Below are positions 43,146 to 51,022 of a DNA stretch of 64,000 bases, in pieces. Position 1 is the stretch's first letter, and each line of letters starts with the position of its first letter. The notes under the pieces are model-generated. The model was not told the origin of the DNA. It did not search any database and was given only the letters and a program-made list of their open reading frames with translations. A program made the translations under genes and the position numbers. Origin of the DNA: Streptomyces sp. AC555_RSS877 (GTDB taxonomy: Bacteria; Actinomycetota; Actinomycetes; Streptomycetales; Streptomycetaceae); assembly GCF_019049245.1 (NCBI RefSeq), contig NZ_JAGMUK010000079.1, positions 253,769 to 317,768 of the forward strand, given 5' to 3'.

Positions 43146-44477
43146 ATGCCCGAGCACGGGGCGTCGGCAGCGGACACGTCACAGGCAGCGGCACCCGGCA
43201 CGGACATCCCGGTCCGAGCGGTGCGCCGCACCGGCCTGCTCGTCACCTTCGTCCTCGGCGGCCTCACCGCCACGCCCCCGCTGGCGATGGACATGTACCT
43301 CCCCGCGCTCCCGGAGGTCACCGACTCCCTGCACGCGACCGCCGCCACCGTCCAGCTCACGCTCACCGCCTGCCTGGTCGGCATGGCGCTCGGACAGCTA
43401 GTGGTCGGCCCGATGAGCGACAAGTGGGGCCGCAGACGCCCCCTGCTCGTCGGACTGGTCATCTACGTCGCCGCCACCGCCGTCTGCGCCTTCGCGCCCA
43501 CCGTCGAGCTCCTGGTCGCCTTCCGGCTGGCCCAGGGCCTCGCCGGCGCGGCCGGGATCGTGATCGCGCGGGCCGTCGTACGGGACATGTACGACGGCGT
43601 GGCCATGGCCCGCTTCTTCTCCAACCTCATGCTGATCTCCGGGGTCGCCCCGATCGTGGCGCCGCTCGTCGGCGGGCAGATCCTGCGGGTGACGGACTGG
43701 CGGGGGGTGTTCGTGGTGCTGACGGTCATCGGGGCCGCGCTCACCGTCCTCGTCTGGCTGCGGCTGCCCGAGACCCTGGCACCGGCCGACCGGCACGACG
43801 GCGGCTTCGGCGAGGCCGTGCGCTCCATGCGCGCCCTGCTCGCCGACCGGGTCTTCTCGGGCTACGTCCTCACCGGCAGCTTCGCCTTCGTCGTCGTCTT
43901 CGCCTACATCTCGGCGTCGCCGTTCGTCGTCCAGGAGATCTACGGCGCCTCCCCGCAGACCTTCAGCCTGCTGTTCGGCGTCAACTCCGTGGGGCTGGTG
44001 ATCACCGGGCAGATCAACGGAAAGCTGCTGGTCGGCCGGGTCAGCCTCGACAAGGTGCTCGCCGTCGGCCTCGTCCTGCTCGGGGTCGCCGCGACCGCCC
44101 TGCTGCTGATGTCGGCGGGCGTCTTCGGCGAGGTGGGGCTCGTCCCGATCGCCGCCGGGCTGTTCCTGGTGATGTCCGCGATCGCCCTGACCATGCCCAA
44201 CGCCCAGGCACTGGCCCTGATGCGCGTCGAGCACTCGGCCGGTGCCGCTTCCGCGCTGCTCGGCACCTCGTCCTTCCTCATCGGCGCGGTCGCGGCACCG
44301 CTGGTCGGGATCGCCGGCGAGGACACCGCCGTACCGATGGCACTCGTCCAACTGGGTGCCGTACTGGTGGCGGGTGCCTGCTTCGTGGTTATGTGCCGTC
44401 CTTGGAACAGACGTGCGAGCGCGGAGGGTGGGGGTCCCCCCGCTCGAGCGCATTCGAGAGTGGGGGAGGAGAGCTGA
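43146..44477 (+). CDS. Bcr/CflA-type multidrug efflux MFS transporter
   Basis: A 443-residue 12-TM exporter. The Bcr/CflA signature is clear: PPLAMDMYLPALPEVTDSL in TM1, VQLTLTACLVGMALGQLVVG in TM2, PMSDKWGRRRPLLVG as motif A, and FRLAQGLAGAAGIVIARAVV in TM4. The last 17 residues (EGGGPPARAHSRVGEES) are encoded by a dispersed repeat at 44426-44470, so the original C-terminus has been replaced. Its stop overlaps the CTG start of the serine hydrolase gene. Confidence 0.92.
   Translation: MPEHGASAADTSQAAAPGTDIPVRAVRRTGLLVTFVLGGLTATPPLAMDMYLPALPEVTDSLHATAATVQLTLTACLVGMALGQLVVGPMSDKWGRRRPLLVGLVIYVAATAVCAFAPTVELLVAFRLAQGLAGAAGIVIARAVVRDMYDGVAMARFFSNLMLISGVAPIVAPLVGGQILRVTDWRGVFVVLTVIGAALTVLVWLRLPETLAPADRHDGGFGEAVRSMRALLADRVFSGYVLTGSFAFVVVFAYISASPFVVQEIYGASPQTFSLLFGVNSVGLVITGQINGKLLVGRVSLDKVLAVGLVLLGVAATALLLMSAGVFGEVGLVPIAAGLFLVMSAIALTMPNAQALALMRVEHSAGAASALLGTSSFLIGAVAAPLVGIAGEDTAVPMALVQLGAVLVAGACFVVMCRPWNRRASAEGGGPPARAHSRVGEES
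44426..44470. repeat. dispersed G-run/C-run foldback repeat at the exporter 3' end
   Basis: The segment reads as GGGTGGGGGTCCCCCCGCTC, then an inverted CTCGAG core and GTGGGGGAGG. The reverse complement matches the interior of the MITE-like element at about 16925-16970. It forms the last codons of the exporter and brings a G-rich stretch that works as the ribosome site for the next gene. Confidence 0.75.
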
Positions 44478-45604
44478 GCGCGCCGAGACTGCGCAGCGAC
44501 ACCCCGGAACGGGCCGGGCTCGACCCCGAGGAACTCCGACACCTGGTCCAGCAGGTCCACGACCTCACCGCCGGCGAGCGCCCCTGGGCGGCGGGTGCCG
44601 TCGTGGTCGCCGGGCGCGGTCCGGTGATCGCCGTGGAGGAGGCGGCGGGCTGGGCCGTCCGGTACGCCTCCTACGACCCCGCGACCGACCAGGGCGTGGA
44701 ACTGCCGCGCAAGGCGCGCGTCCCGATGACCGTCGACACCCCCTTCGACCTGGCCTCCCTCACCAAGCTGTTCACGTCGGTCGCGGCCGTCCAGCAGATC
44801 GAGCGGGGCACGCTTGGCATCGACGCCCGCGTCGGCGCCTACCTCCCGGACTTCCGGGCGGCCGCCGAACACGGCATCACCGTACGAGAGCTGCTCACCC
44901 ACACCTCCGGCCTACGGCCCGACCTCCCCCTGTACGAGCGCGCCGACGACGCGGAACGCCTGGCCATGCTGCGGGCGGAGCCCCCGATGAGCGTGCCCGG
45001 CACCTACACCTATTCCGACCTGAACCTGCTCCTGCTCCAGCACGTCCTGGAACGCATCACCGGCCGCACCCTCGACGTCCTCGTCCACGACGGCATCACC
45101 CGCCCCCTCGGCATGACGTCCACCGGCTTCGGACCGAGTCCAGGCGCGGCCGCCACCGAGGACCAGCGCCGGCCGTGGGCCAAGGCGGACCGGGGCATGC
45201 TGCGGGGCGTGGTCCACGACGAGAACGCCTGGGCGCTGGGCGGCGTGGCCGGCCACGCGGGCCTGTTCTCGACCGGCCGGGACCTCGCCGTCTTCTGCCG
45301 CGCGTTACTCGCGGGCGGCGCGTACGGCCCCGCCCGCATCCTCGGCCCCGACTTCGTGGAACTGATGCTGACCCCGCCGGGCCTGGGCTTCGCCCTCGAC
45401 CAGCCCTGGTTCATGGGGGAGCTGGCGGGCAGGGGAGCGGCGGGCCACACGGGCTTCACGGGAACCTCGCTGGTGATGGACCAGGCGACGGACACGTTCC
45501 TGGTCCTGCTGGCGAACACGGTCCATCCCCGAAGACGGCCCCCGGACAGCAGACCGCGGGCGAGGGCGGCGACGTGGGTGGCGCGGGCGGTGCGGGAGAC
45601 GTAG
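44474..45604 (+). CDS. serine hydrolase, beta-lactamase/esterase fold (CTG start, TTA codon)
   Basis: A 376-residue penicillin-binding-protein-like hydrolase. The nucleophile motif SxxK is SLTK in TPFDLASLTKLFTSVAA, the second motif is YSD in TYTYSDLNLLL, and the third is HTGFTG (KTG equivalent) near residue 325. GVAGHAGLFSTGRDLA is typical of family esterases such as EstB. No signal peptide is seen. The frame upstream has no sensible ATG or GTG, and CTG 44474 overlaps the exporter stop as CTGA after GGGGGAGGAGAG. A TTA leucine codon at 45305-45307 would make translation depend on the bldA tRNA. Confidence 0.85.
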   Translation: MSAPRLRSDTPERAGLDPEELRHLVQQVHDLTAGERPWAAGAVVVAGRGPVIAVEEAAGWAVRYASYDPATDQGVELPRKARVPMTVDTPFDLASLTKLFTSVAAVQQIERGTLGIDARVGAYLPDFRAAAEHGITVRELLTHTSGLRPDLPLYERADDAERLAMLRAEPPMSVPGTYTYSDLNLLLLQHVLERITGRTLDVLVHDGITRPLGMTSTGFGPSPGAAATEDQRRPWAKADRGMLRGVVHDENAWALGGVAGHAGLFSTGRDLAVFCRALLAGGAYGPARILGPDFVELMLTPPGLGFALDQPWFMGELAGRGAAGHTGFTGTSLVMDQATDTFLVLLANTVHPRRRPPDSRPRARAATWVARAVRET

Positions 45605-45705
45605 GCGGGTGGTGTGGGGGGCGTGGCCCGGGCGTCGGGGCCCGAGGACCGGCGGCGGAGCCCCAGCCGGGTTCGCACCCGCAGCGGCCCACTGAGAATC
45701 GCCGG

Positions 45706-45921
45706 GTGAACGCCCCCGCACCCCCGGCCGCCGAAACCCTGCGCACCGCCCTCGCCGCCCTGCTCGACGGCCTCCCGCCCCGGCAGGCAGCGCAGGCCGT
45801 CGACCGGCTGATCAGCGACTACCGGGGCGCCACTCCCACCAACGCCCCCATCCTCCGGGACCGGCGGCGGAGCCCCAGCCGGGTTCGCACCCGCACCGGC
45901 CCACTGAGAATCGCCGGGTGA
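45706..45921 (+). CDS. 71-residue mini-ORF 1, duplicated 5' end of the Rsm22-like gene
   Basis: A GTG start and the first 50 or so codons match the Rsm22-like protein (Asp in place of Asn in LISDYRG). The frame then continues through the next unit's upstream sequence as an Arg-rich tail (RRSPSRVRTR). Its stop TGA overlaps the GTG start of mini-ORF 2 as GTGA. It may be translated and terminate there, coupling to the next start, or be a non-functional by-product of the duplication. Confidence 0.55.
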   Translation: MNAPAPPAAETLRTALAALLDGLPPRQAAQAVDRLISDYRGATPTNAPILRDRRRSPSRVRTRTGPLRIAG

Positions 45922-46133
45922 ACGCCCCCGCACCCCCGGCCGCCGAAACCCTGCGCACCGCCCTCGCCGCCCTGCTCGACGGCCTCCCGCCCCGGCAGGC
46001 AGCGCAGGCCGTCGACCGGCTGATCAGCAACTACCGGGGCGCCACTCCCACCAACGCCCCCATCCTCCGGGACCGGCGGCGGAGCCCCAGCCGGGTTCGC
46101 ACCCGCACCGGCCCACTTAGAATCGCCGGGTGA
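45918..46133 (+). CDS. 71-residue mini-ORF 2, duplicated 5' end of the Rsm22-like gene
   Basis: A second copy of the same truncated frame. It differs from mini-ORF 1 by a few bases and ends with the GTGA overlap that is the start of the complete gene at 46130. If translated, the two mini-ORFs and the gene would form a chain of three coupled frames with a shared N-terminal sequence. Confidence 0.55.
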   Translation: MNAPAPPAAETLRTALAALLDGLPPRQAAQAVDRLISNYRGATPTNAPILRDRRRSPSRVRTRTGPLRIAG

Positions 46134-47113
46134 ACGCCCCCGCGCCCCCGGCCGCCGAAACCCTGCGCACCGCCCTCGCCGCCCTGCTCGACGGCCTCCC
46201 GCCCAGGCAGGCAGCGCAGGCCGTCGACCGGCTGATCAGCAACTACCGGGGCGCCACTCCCACCAACGCCCCCATCCTCCGGGACCGCGCCGACGTGGCC
46301 GCCTACGCCGCCTACCGGATGCCCGCCACCTTCGAGGCCGTGCGCTCCGCGCTGGAGGCGTTCGCGCAGGCCGCCCCGGACTGGACACCCGGCAGCCACA
46401 TCGACGTCGGCGGCGGCACCGGTGCCGCGACCTGGGCCGTCAGTGCCACCTGGTCCGGTGAGCGGCCCGTCACCGTCCTCGACTGGGCCGAACCCGCGCT
46501 CGCCCTCGGCCGGGAGATCGCCGCCACCAACCCGGCGCTGCGCACCGCGCACTGGCAGCGCGCCCGCATCGGCTCGGCGCTCACCCTCGACAGCACCGAC
46601 CTGGTCACCGTGTCGTACGTCCTCAACGAGCTCACCGCCCCCGACCGGGTCGCCCTCGTCGACGCCGCCGCGCACGCCGCCCAGGCCGTCGTCATCGTCG
46701 AACCCGGCACCCCCGACGGCTACGCCCGCGTCATCGAGGCCCGCGACCGTCTGATCGCCGCCGGATTCCGGGTGGCGGCGCCCTGTCCGCACAGCGCGGC
46801 CTGCCCCATCGTGCCGGGCGAGGACTGGTGCCACTTCTCGGCCCGGGTCAGCCGGTCCTCCCTCCACCGGCAGGTCAAGGGCGGCTCCCTCCCCTACGAG
46901 GACGAGAAGTTCGCGTACGTCGCGGCTGCCCGTTTTCCCGCTGCTCCGGCGCCCTCGCGCGTCGTGCGGCGGCCGCAGATCCGCAAGGGGCAGGTGCTCC
47001 TCGACCTGTGCGAGCCCGAGGGGCAACTGTCCCGCCGCACGATCACCAAGCGCCACGGCGACCTGTACAAGGCGGCCCGCGACACGGACTGGGGCGACCC
47101 CTGGCCGCCGTGA
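46130..47113 (+). CDS. small ribosomal subunit Rsm22-family methyltransferase
   Basis: A 327-residue SAM-dependent methyltransferase of the Rsm22/METTL17 family, tied to small-subunit ribosome assembly. Motif I is HIDVGGGTGAATWAVSATW near residue 88; VTVLDWAEPALALGREIAA and VTVSYVLNELTAPDRVALV follow. The Cys cluster CPHSAACPI and DWCHFSARV matches the Fe-S site described for this family. The C-terminal part ends with a basic RKGQVLLDLCEPEGQLSRRT region. The GTG start is six bases after a TAGAAT box, suggesting a leaderless mRNA. Its 5' end is tandemly triplicated. Confidence 0.9.
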   Translation: MNAPAPPAAETLRTALAALLDGLPPRQAAQAVDRLISNYRGATPTNAPILRDRADVAAYAAYRMPATFEAVRSALEAFAQAAPDWTPGSHIDVGGGTGAATWAVSATWSGERPVTVLDWAEPALALGREIAATNPALRTAHWQRARIGSALTLDSTDLVTVSYVLNELTAPDRVALVDAAAHAAQAVVIVEPGTPDGYARVIEARDRLIAAGFRVAAPCPHSAACPIVPGEDWCHFSARVSRSSLHRQVKGGSLPYEDEKFAYVAAARFPAAPAPSRVVRRPQIRKGQVLLDLCEPEGQLSRRTITKRHGDLYKAARDTDWGDPWPP

Positions 47114-47150
47114 GCTTGTCTCGCCCCCGCCGCCCCTTCCCGTCCCGTCC

Positions 47151-47250
47151 CTGGGGGCTGCGCCCCCAGACCCCCATGTCGCGCTTCGCGCTCGTCCTCA
47201 AACGCCGGACGGGCTGAAAAATCCAGCCCCGCCGGCGTTTGAGGAGCGAG
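47151..47250. terminator. two hairpins after the Rsm22-like gene
   Basis: CTGGGGGC-TGC-GCCCCCAG (47151-47169) is a perfect 8-bp stem. It is followed by a larger imperfect inverted repeat (about 47191-47250) whose arms carry CCTCAAACGCCGG and CCGGCGTTTGAGG around a short A-rich loop. The second is a dispersed Streptomyces-type terminator sequence. They separate the Rsm22-like gene from the TetR gene. Confidence 0.8.
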
Positions 47251-47302
47251 ATGAAGCCGCCCGACGAGACGGCCCGTCTCATCTGCCTGCTACCGTCGGC
47301 AC

Positions 47303-47920
47303 ATGGTCAAGCAGCCCGCCCCCGACACCGCCCGCCGCAGCGAGAGGTCCCGCCGCGCCATCTACGACGCCGCCATCGCGCTCGTCGCCGAGGTCGGCTA
47401 CCCCAGGACCACCATCGAGGGCATCGCCGCCCGCGCCGGCGTCGGCAAGCAGACGATCTACCGGTGGTGGTCGTCGAAGGCGGACGTGCTGCTGGAGGCG
47501 TTCCTCGATCTGAGCGAACAGGCGGCGCGGGAGGCGGACCCGCAGGACGTGTACGTCATCCCGGACACCGGCGACCTCGCCGCCGACCTCAAGGCCGTAC
47601 TGCGGGCCACCGTCGACCAGCTCAAGGACCCCCGGTTCGAGGCCCCGTCGCGCGCCCTGGCCGCCGAGGGCGTGGTCGACGAGCAGCTCGGCCGGGTCAT
47701 GGTCGGCAAGCTCCTCGAACCGTCGCTCCAGCTGTACGTGGACCGGCTGCGCGCCGCGCAGGAGGCAGGGCAGGTCCGCCAGGAGATCGACCCGCGCATC
47801 GCCCTCGAGCTCTTCGTCTCCCCGCTGGCGCAGCGCTGGCTGCAGTACACCGGCCCGATCTCGTACGAGTACACCGACACCCTGGTCGACTACGCCCTCC
47901 ACGGACTCGCGCCCAGGTGA
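47303..47920 (+). CDS. TetR family transcriptional regulator
   Basis: A 205-residue repressor. The N-terminal helix-turn-helix is IYDAAIALVAEVGYPRTTIEGI followed by AARAGVGKQTIYRWWSSKAD, and the C-terminal helical domain belongs to the TetR_C_16/AcrR-like group. The ATG at 47303 lies after a terminator. No target gene is obvious: the neighbour is the convergent glycerophosphodiesterase, which it overlaps by 31 bp. Confidence 0.9.
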   Translation: MVKQPAPDTARRSERSRRAIYDAAIALVAEVGYPRTTIEGIAARAGVGKQTIYRWWSSKADVLLEAFLDLSEQAAREADPQDVYVIPDTGDLAADLKAVLRATVDQLKDPRFEAPSRALAAEGVVDEQLGRVMVGKLLEPSLQLYVDRLRAAQEAGQVRQEIDPRIALELFVSPLAQRWLQYTGPISYEYTDTLVDYALHGLAPR

Positions 47921-48756
47921 GCCCCCCGGGCGGGCCGCCGTGCCAGCCGCCCCGGCGCGTCCGTGACGATCCCGTCGCAGCCCAGCGCCAGTGCCCGGTC
48001 CCGCTGGGCGGGCGTGAGCACGGTGTGCGCCCAGACGCGGGGGATGCCGGAGCGCACCGCCCGCGCGATGTCGGCGTCCCGCGCCCGGTGGTCGACGTCG
48101 AGCAGGTCGACGAAGGGGCGCCAGCGCTCGGGATGGTCCCGCCGCAGCTGCCCGGCCGTGCGCCACAGCTGGGAGAGCAGACCCAGGCGATGGGTCCGCC
48201 GGGCCACCTCGGGATCGTTGGAGTTGACGAAGACGGAGCGGGTCAGGCCCCGGGTGCGGATCAGCCTGGCCAGCCCCTCGATGCTGCGTGGGTCCTTCGC
48301 CTCCAGCATCAGGACGATCCGTCCGCCGAGGCGGTCCAGGACCTCGGCCACCGTCGGCGGGCGTTCCGACCGCCAGCTCCCGGGCAGCGAGGCCCGCGGC
48401 CGCAGCCGCACCCCCTGCCACTCCGGCGCGCTCAGCCCGCGGACCTCGCCGCCGAGGAACGTCGTGCGGTTCAGGGTGGGGTCGTGCAGCACGACGAGCG
48501 TGCCGTCGCGCAGCATCTGCGTGTCGAGGTCCAGTACCTGGGCCGTACCGCGCCGGTAGGCCGCCATCAGCCCCGACATGCTGTTCTCGGGCACCTCACG
48601 GGCTCCGCCGCGATGCGCGACGTACGTCACGCGGGGCAACGAGTCCACGGTCAGCGGCCCGGCGCCCCACTCCAGCGGGGCCGTCGGCCCCGTGAGGGTC
48701 AGCGAGACCACGGAAGCGGCGGAGGCCAGACCGGTCAACGTGATCCATGTGACCAT
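47890..48756 (-). CDS. glycerophosphodiester phosphodiesterase
   Basis: A 288-residue GDPD-fold enzyme that releases glycerol 3-phosphate from phospholipid headgroups. It begins with a hydrophobic signal or anchor segment (WITLTGLASAASVVSLTLTG). The catalytic motifs follow: VAHRGGAREVPENS, VLDLDTQMLRDGTLVVLHDP and VLMLEAKD, with a C-terminal VWAHTVLTPAQRDRALALGC. The start is uncertain: ATG at 48756 or GTG at 48765; no ribosome site is clear. Confidence 0.88.
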   Translation of the reverse strand: MVTWITLTGLASAASVVSLTLTGPTAPLEWGAGPLTVDSLPRVTYVAHRGGAREVPENSMSGLMAAYRRGTAQVLDLDTQMLRDGTLVVLHDPTLNRTTFLGGEVRGLSAPEWQGVRLRPRASLPGSWRSERPPTVAEVLDRLGGRIVLMLEAKDPRSIEGLARLIRTRGLTRSVFVNSNDPEVARRTHRLGLLSQLWRTAGQLRRDHPERWRPFVDLLDVDHRARDADIARAVRSGIPRVWAHTVLTPAQRDRALALGCDGIVTDAPGRLARRPARGAHLGASPWRA

Positions 48757-48926
48757 GCCGACCACGGTAGGGGGGTAAATCCTGGCAAAGCGTGCAATGA
48801 CACTCGATTCAGGTGACGGGCCCGTCTCGCCCCAGCCATCCCGGTTGTCGGCTCCGGCCCCCCGAAGCGCGGGAAAGTGGGACCATAGGGCATGCTGTTC
48901 CGCACGACAGCGAGGCGAGGGGATAG

Positions 48927-49661
48927 ATGAGCGCGGAGTTCGGCGGTCGCACCGGCCGGCAGGGCAAAATCTCCCAATGGCTGCGTGGACGCCGCCCGAA
49001 GGAGGCCGTCGGGGACGACGGCCGTGAGGCCCTGCTGCTCGCCGCCGCCGAGGTGGGGCTGCCGTTGGCGCCCGCCGCGTATCCCGCTCCCGGCTACGGC
49101 TGTTCCTGCGACCGCGTCGGCTGTCCCACCCCGGCCCGGCACCCCGTGTCGTTCGCCTGGCAGACCCAGTCGACCACCGACCGCGGGCAGATCGAACGCT
49201 GGGCCCGGCACCAGCCGCAGGCCAACTTCATCACCGCGACCGGCATGGTGCACGACGTCCTCGACGTGCCGCTGGAGGTCGGACGGGAAGCGCTGGAGCG
49301 GCTGCTCGAGTCCGGCATCGAGGTCGGCCCGGTCGCCGAGAGCGGCGGTGACCGGCTGCTCTTCTTCACCCTCACCCGCGGCACCCCCGAGGACGAGGAC
49401 GAGTGGTGGCCGTGCGAGCTGGACTGCCACCCCGAGACGATGGACGAGCACCCGGGCCTGCGCTGGCACTGCCGCGGCTCCTACGTCCTCGTCCCGCCCG
49501 CCCGGCTGCCCGGTGACGACCGGTCCGTGTACTGGATCCGCGGCCTGGAGCACCCACTGCCCGACCCGCTGACCCTCCTGGAAGTCCTCACCGACGCCTG
49601 CGCCCGCTACATCGGCGAGGAATCCGACCACGCCAACTCGGCCTGGCCCACGCGCCGCTGA
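48927..49661 (+). CDS. bifunctional DNA primase/polymerase-like protein (PrimPol domain)
   Basis: A 244-residue single-domain protein of the PrimPol/AEP-like group common in Streptomyces. Recognisable stretches are REALLLAAAEVGLPLAPAAY, GYGCSCDRVGCPTPARHPVS with a likely zinc-binding Cys set, FITATGMVHDVLDVPLEVG and HCRGSYVLVPPARLPG. The acid pair expected for catalysis (HDVLDV) is present, but other active-site residues are not obvious, so activity is uncertain. The ATG at 48927 follows GAGGGGATAG. No helicase or phage gene is nearby. Confidence 0.8.
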   Translation: MSAEFGGRTGRQGKISQWLRGRRPKEAVGDDGREALLLAAAEVGLPLAPAAYPAPGYGCSCDRVGCPTPARHPVSFAWQTQSTTDRGQIERWARHQPQANFITATGMVHDVLDVPLEVGREALERLLESGIEVGPVAESGGDRLLFFTLTRGTPEDEDEWWPCELDCHPETMDEHPGLRWHCRGSYVLVPPARLPGDDRSVYWIRGLEHPLPDPLTLLEVLTDACARYIGEESDHANSAWPTRR

Positions 49662-49744
49662 GCCCCGCGTCCGCCAAGGAATCCTGCGCAAGGGACCGCC
49701 CGCCGTGCTCAGGCCGCTGGTCACCGCGTTCGAGGCCCGCACGT

Positions 49745-50018
49745 GCTCTATTGCCGGGCGTACGCATCGGACACGGCGCGATCATCGGCACCGGCGCCGT
49801 GGTCACCACCGACGTGCCCGACCACGGCATCGTCGGCGGCAACCCGGCCCGCCTGATCCGCACCCGCTTCGGCGAGCCGGATATCGCCCGGCTCCTGGCC
49901 GAGGCCTGGTGGGACTGGCCGGCCGAGCACATCACCGAGCATGTGCGCACGATCATGTCGGGCAGCGTCGACGGCCTGGAAGCCGCCGCCCCCGAGCCGG
50001 CGCAGGCGTCCCGGCCGC
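49745..50018 (+). pseudogene. remnant of a hexapeptide acetyltransferase (Vat/CatB type)
   Basis: The frame reads LLPGVRIGHGAIIGTGAVVT, DVPDHGIVGGNPARLIRTRF and WWDWPAEHITEHVRTIMSG, which is the C-terminal third of a xenobiotic O-acetyltransferase with hexapeptide repeats. The N-terminal part is missing. No start codon with a ribosome site precedes it, and there is no stop codon before the frame runs on antisense through the lipoprotein gene. It looks like a decayed or truncated gene. Confidence 0.8.
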
Positions 50019-50020
50019 TC

Positions 50021-51022
50021 CTACTCGCCCTGCGCCGACGTCAGTCCCTGGATCCGGCCCAGCACCGCCACCTTCTGGTCGCCCGAGCCCTTCGCCGGGT
50101 CCAGGGCCACCTCGTTGGAGACGAACTGCATGGTGAGCGACTGCTTGATCTCACCGGTGGTCAGGGCGAGGACGTCCTTGTTGGGCGTCGGCACGGACGT
50201 GCCCTGCGCGGCCGTCTGCTTCTCGTAGTGGTGCGTGGTGAAGAACACCAGCGCCCCGCCGTCCTTCGTGCGCAGCGCCAGCGGTGCGTAGGCGCCGCTC
50301 GTCAGGGGCTCGTCGATGTACTGGGTGACCAGGCCCGGCTTCTTCGCGTTCTTCTTGCGGGCCGTACGCCACTGGTCGGTGTTCAGGCCGTCGGTGAAGC
50401 CGTCCCCGCCGGTCTTGAGGTACGCCGTGTAGTCCTTGCTCAGGTTCCCGGGCGCCACGGCCACGTCGGTCGAGTTCGCGGGCACGGCCTCGGCGAAGCC
50501 GTCCGCGTCGGTCTTGAACTCCGGCACCTTCTCCGGCGCGACCAGCGTCAGATACGCCACCTGCCACGGCTCGTCGAGGCCGCCCCGCGTGAACACGAGC
50601 AGCCAGCGCGAGGTGCCGCCCTTGTTGCCGGCCGCGTCGGCGAGGAACCAGCGCGGCCAGCCCGCCTTCTTCGGGATCGTGTACTTCGCGTCCGTCAGCG
50701 TCAGCGGGGTGTGCGTCGGGTTGCCGTCCGGGTTGTTCGCGGCGCCCGCCTTCAGCCTGGCCCGGTCGATGTCCTCCAGGGCGCCGGTGACGAAGTCGGC
50801 GTCCAGGGAACTGTCGTACTCCTTGTCGGCCTCGTTGTACGCGTTCGTGAACTGCTGGAGTGCCTTGGCGGCCTCCGCCTGCGTGGCCGCGGGGAGCACC
50901 TCCCGCTCCCCGTGCACCACCATGCATCCGCTCGCCGTCAGCGACAAAGCGGTCACTGATGCTGCTATCAGTGCGCTCCGGTCAAGACTGCGGAGCCTTC
51001 GAGGGCCGCGATCCTGGCTCAT
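50021..51022 (-). CDS. hypothetical lipoprotein downstream of efeU
   Basis: A 333-residue secreted lipoprotein. The signal peptide (LIAASVTALSLTASGC) ends in a lipobox with Cys near residue 33. The rest is a two-lobed alpha/beta protein with repeated segments such as ARLKAGAANNPDGNPTHTPL and WLLVFTRGGLDEPWQVAYLT. Its start codon lies 41 bp inside efeU and has AAGGA upstream, so it is a member of the efe operon. It may be an accessory of the iron-uptake system; the role is not known. Confidence 0.8.
   Translation of the reverse strand: MSQDRGPRRLRSLDRSALIAASVTALSLTASGCMVVHGEREVLPAATQAEAAKALQQFTNAYNEADKEYDSSLDADFVTGALEDIDRARLKAGAANNPDGNPTHTPLTLTDAKYTIPKKAGWPRWFLADAAGNKGGTSRWLLVFTRGGLDEPWQVAYLTLVAPEKVPEFKTDADGFAEAVPANSTDVAVAPGNLSKDYTAYLKTGGDGFTDGLNTDQWRTARKKNAKKPGLVTQYIDEPLTSGAYAPLALRTKDGGALVFFTTHHYEKQTAAQGTSVPTPNKDVLALTTGEIKQSLTMQFVSNEVALDPAKGSGDQKVAVLGRIQGLTSAQGE

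Larger units (their letters stand above)
45646..46281 (+). repeat. three-copy tandem array of a 212-bp unit
   Basis: Units 45646-45857, 45858-46069 and 46070-46281 are each exactly 212 bp and differ by only a few bases. Each holds the promoter-proximal region, the GTG start and the first 51 codons of the Rsm22-like gene. The junctions carry the short homology GGACCG, which also occurs just before the first copy and just after the last, so the array arose by slippage or unequal exchange. 212 is not a multiple of three. Confidence 0.97.

Noticed and set aside
45646..46281. Possible CRISPR or satellite array
   Set aside because: Units are 212 bp with no spacers and contain coding sequence; it is a tandem duplication.
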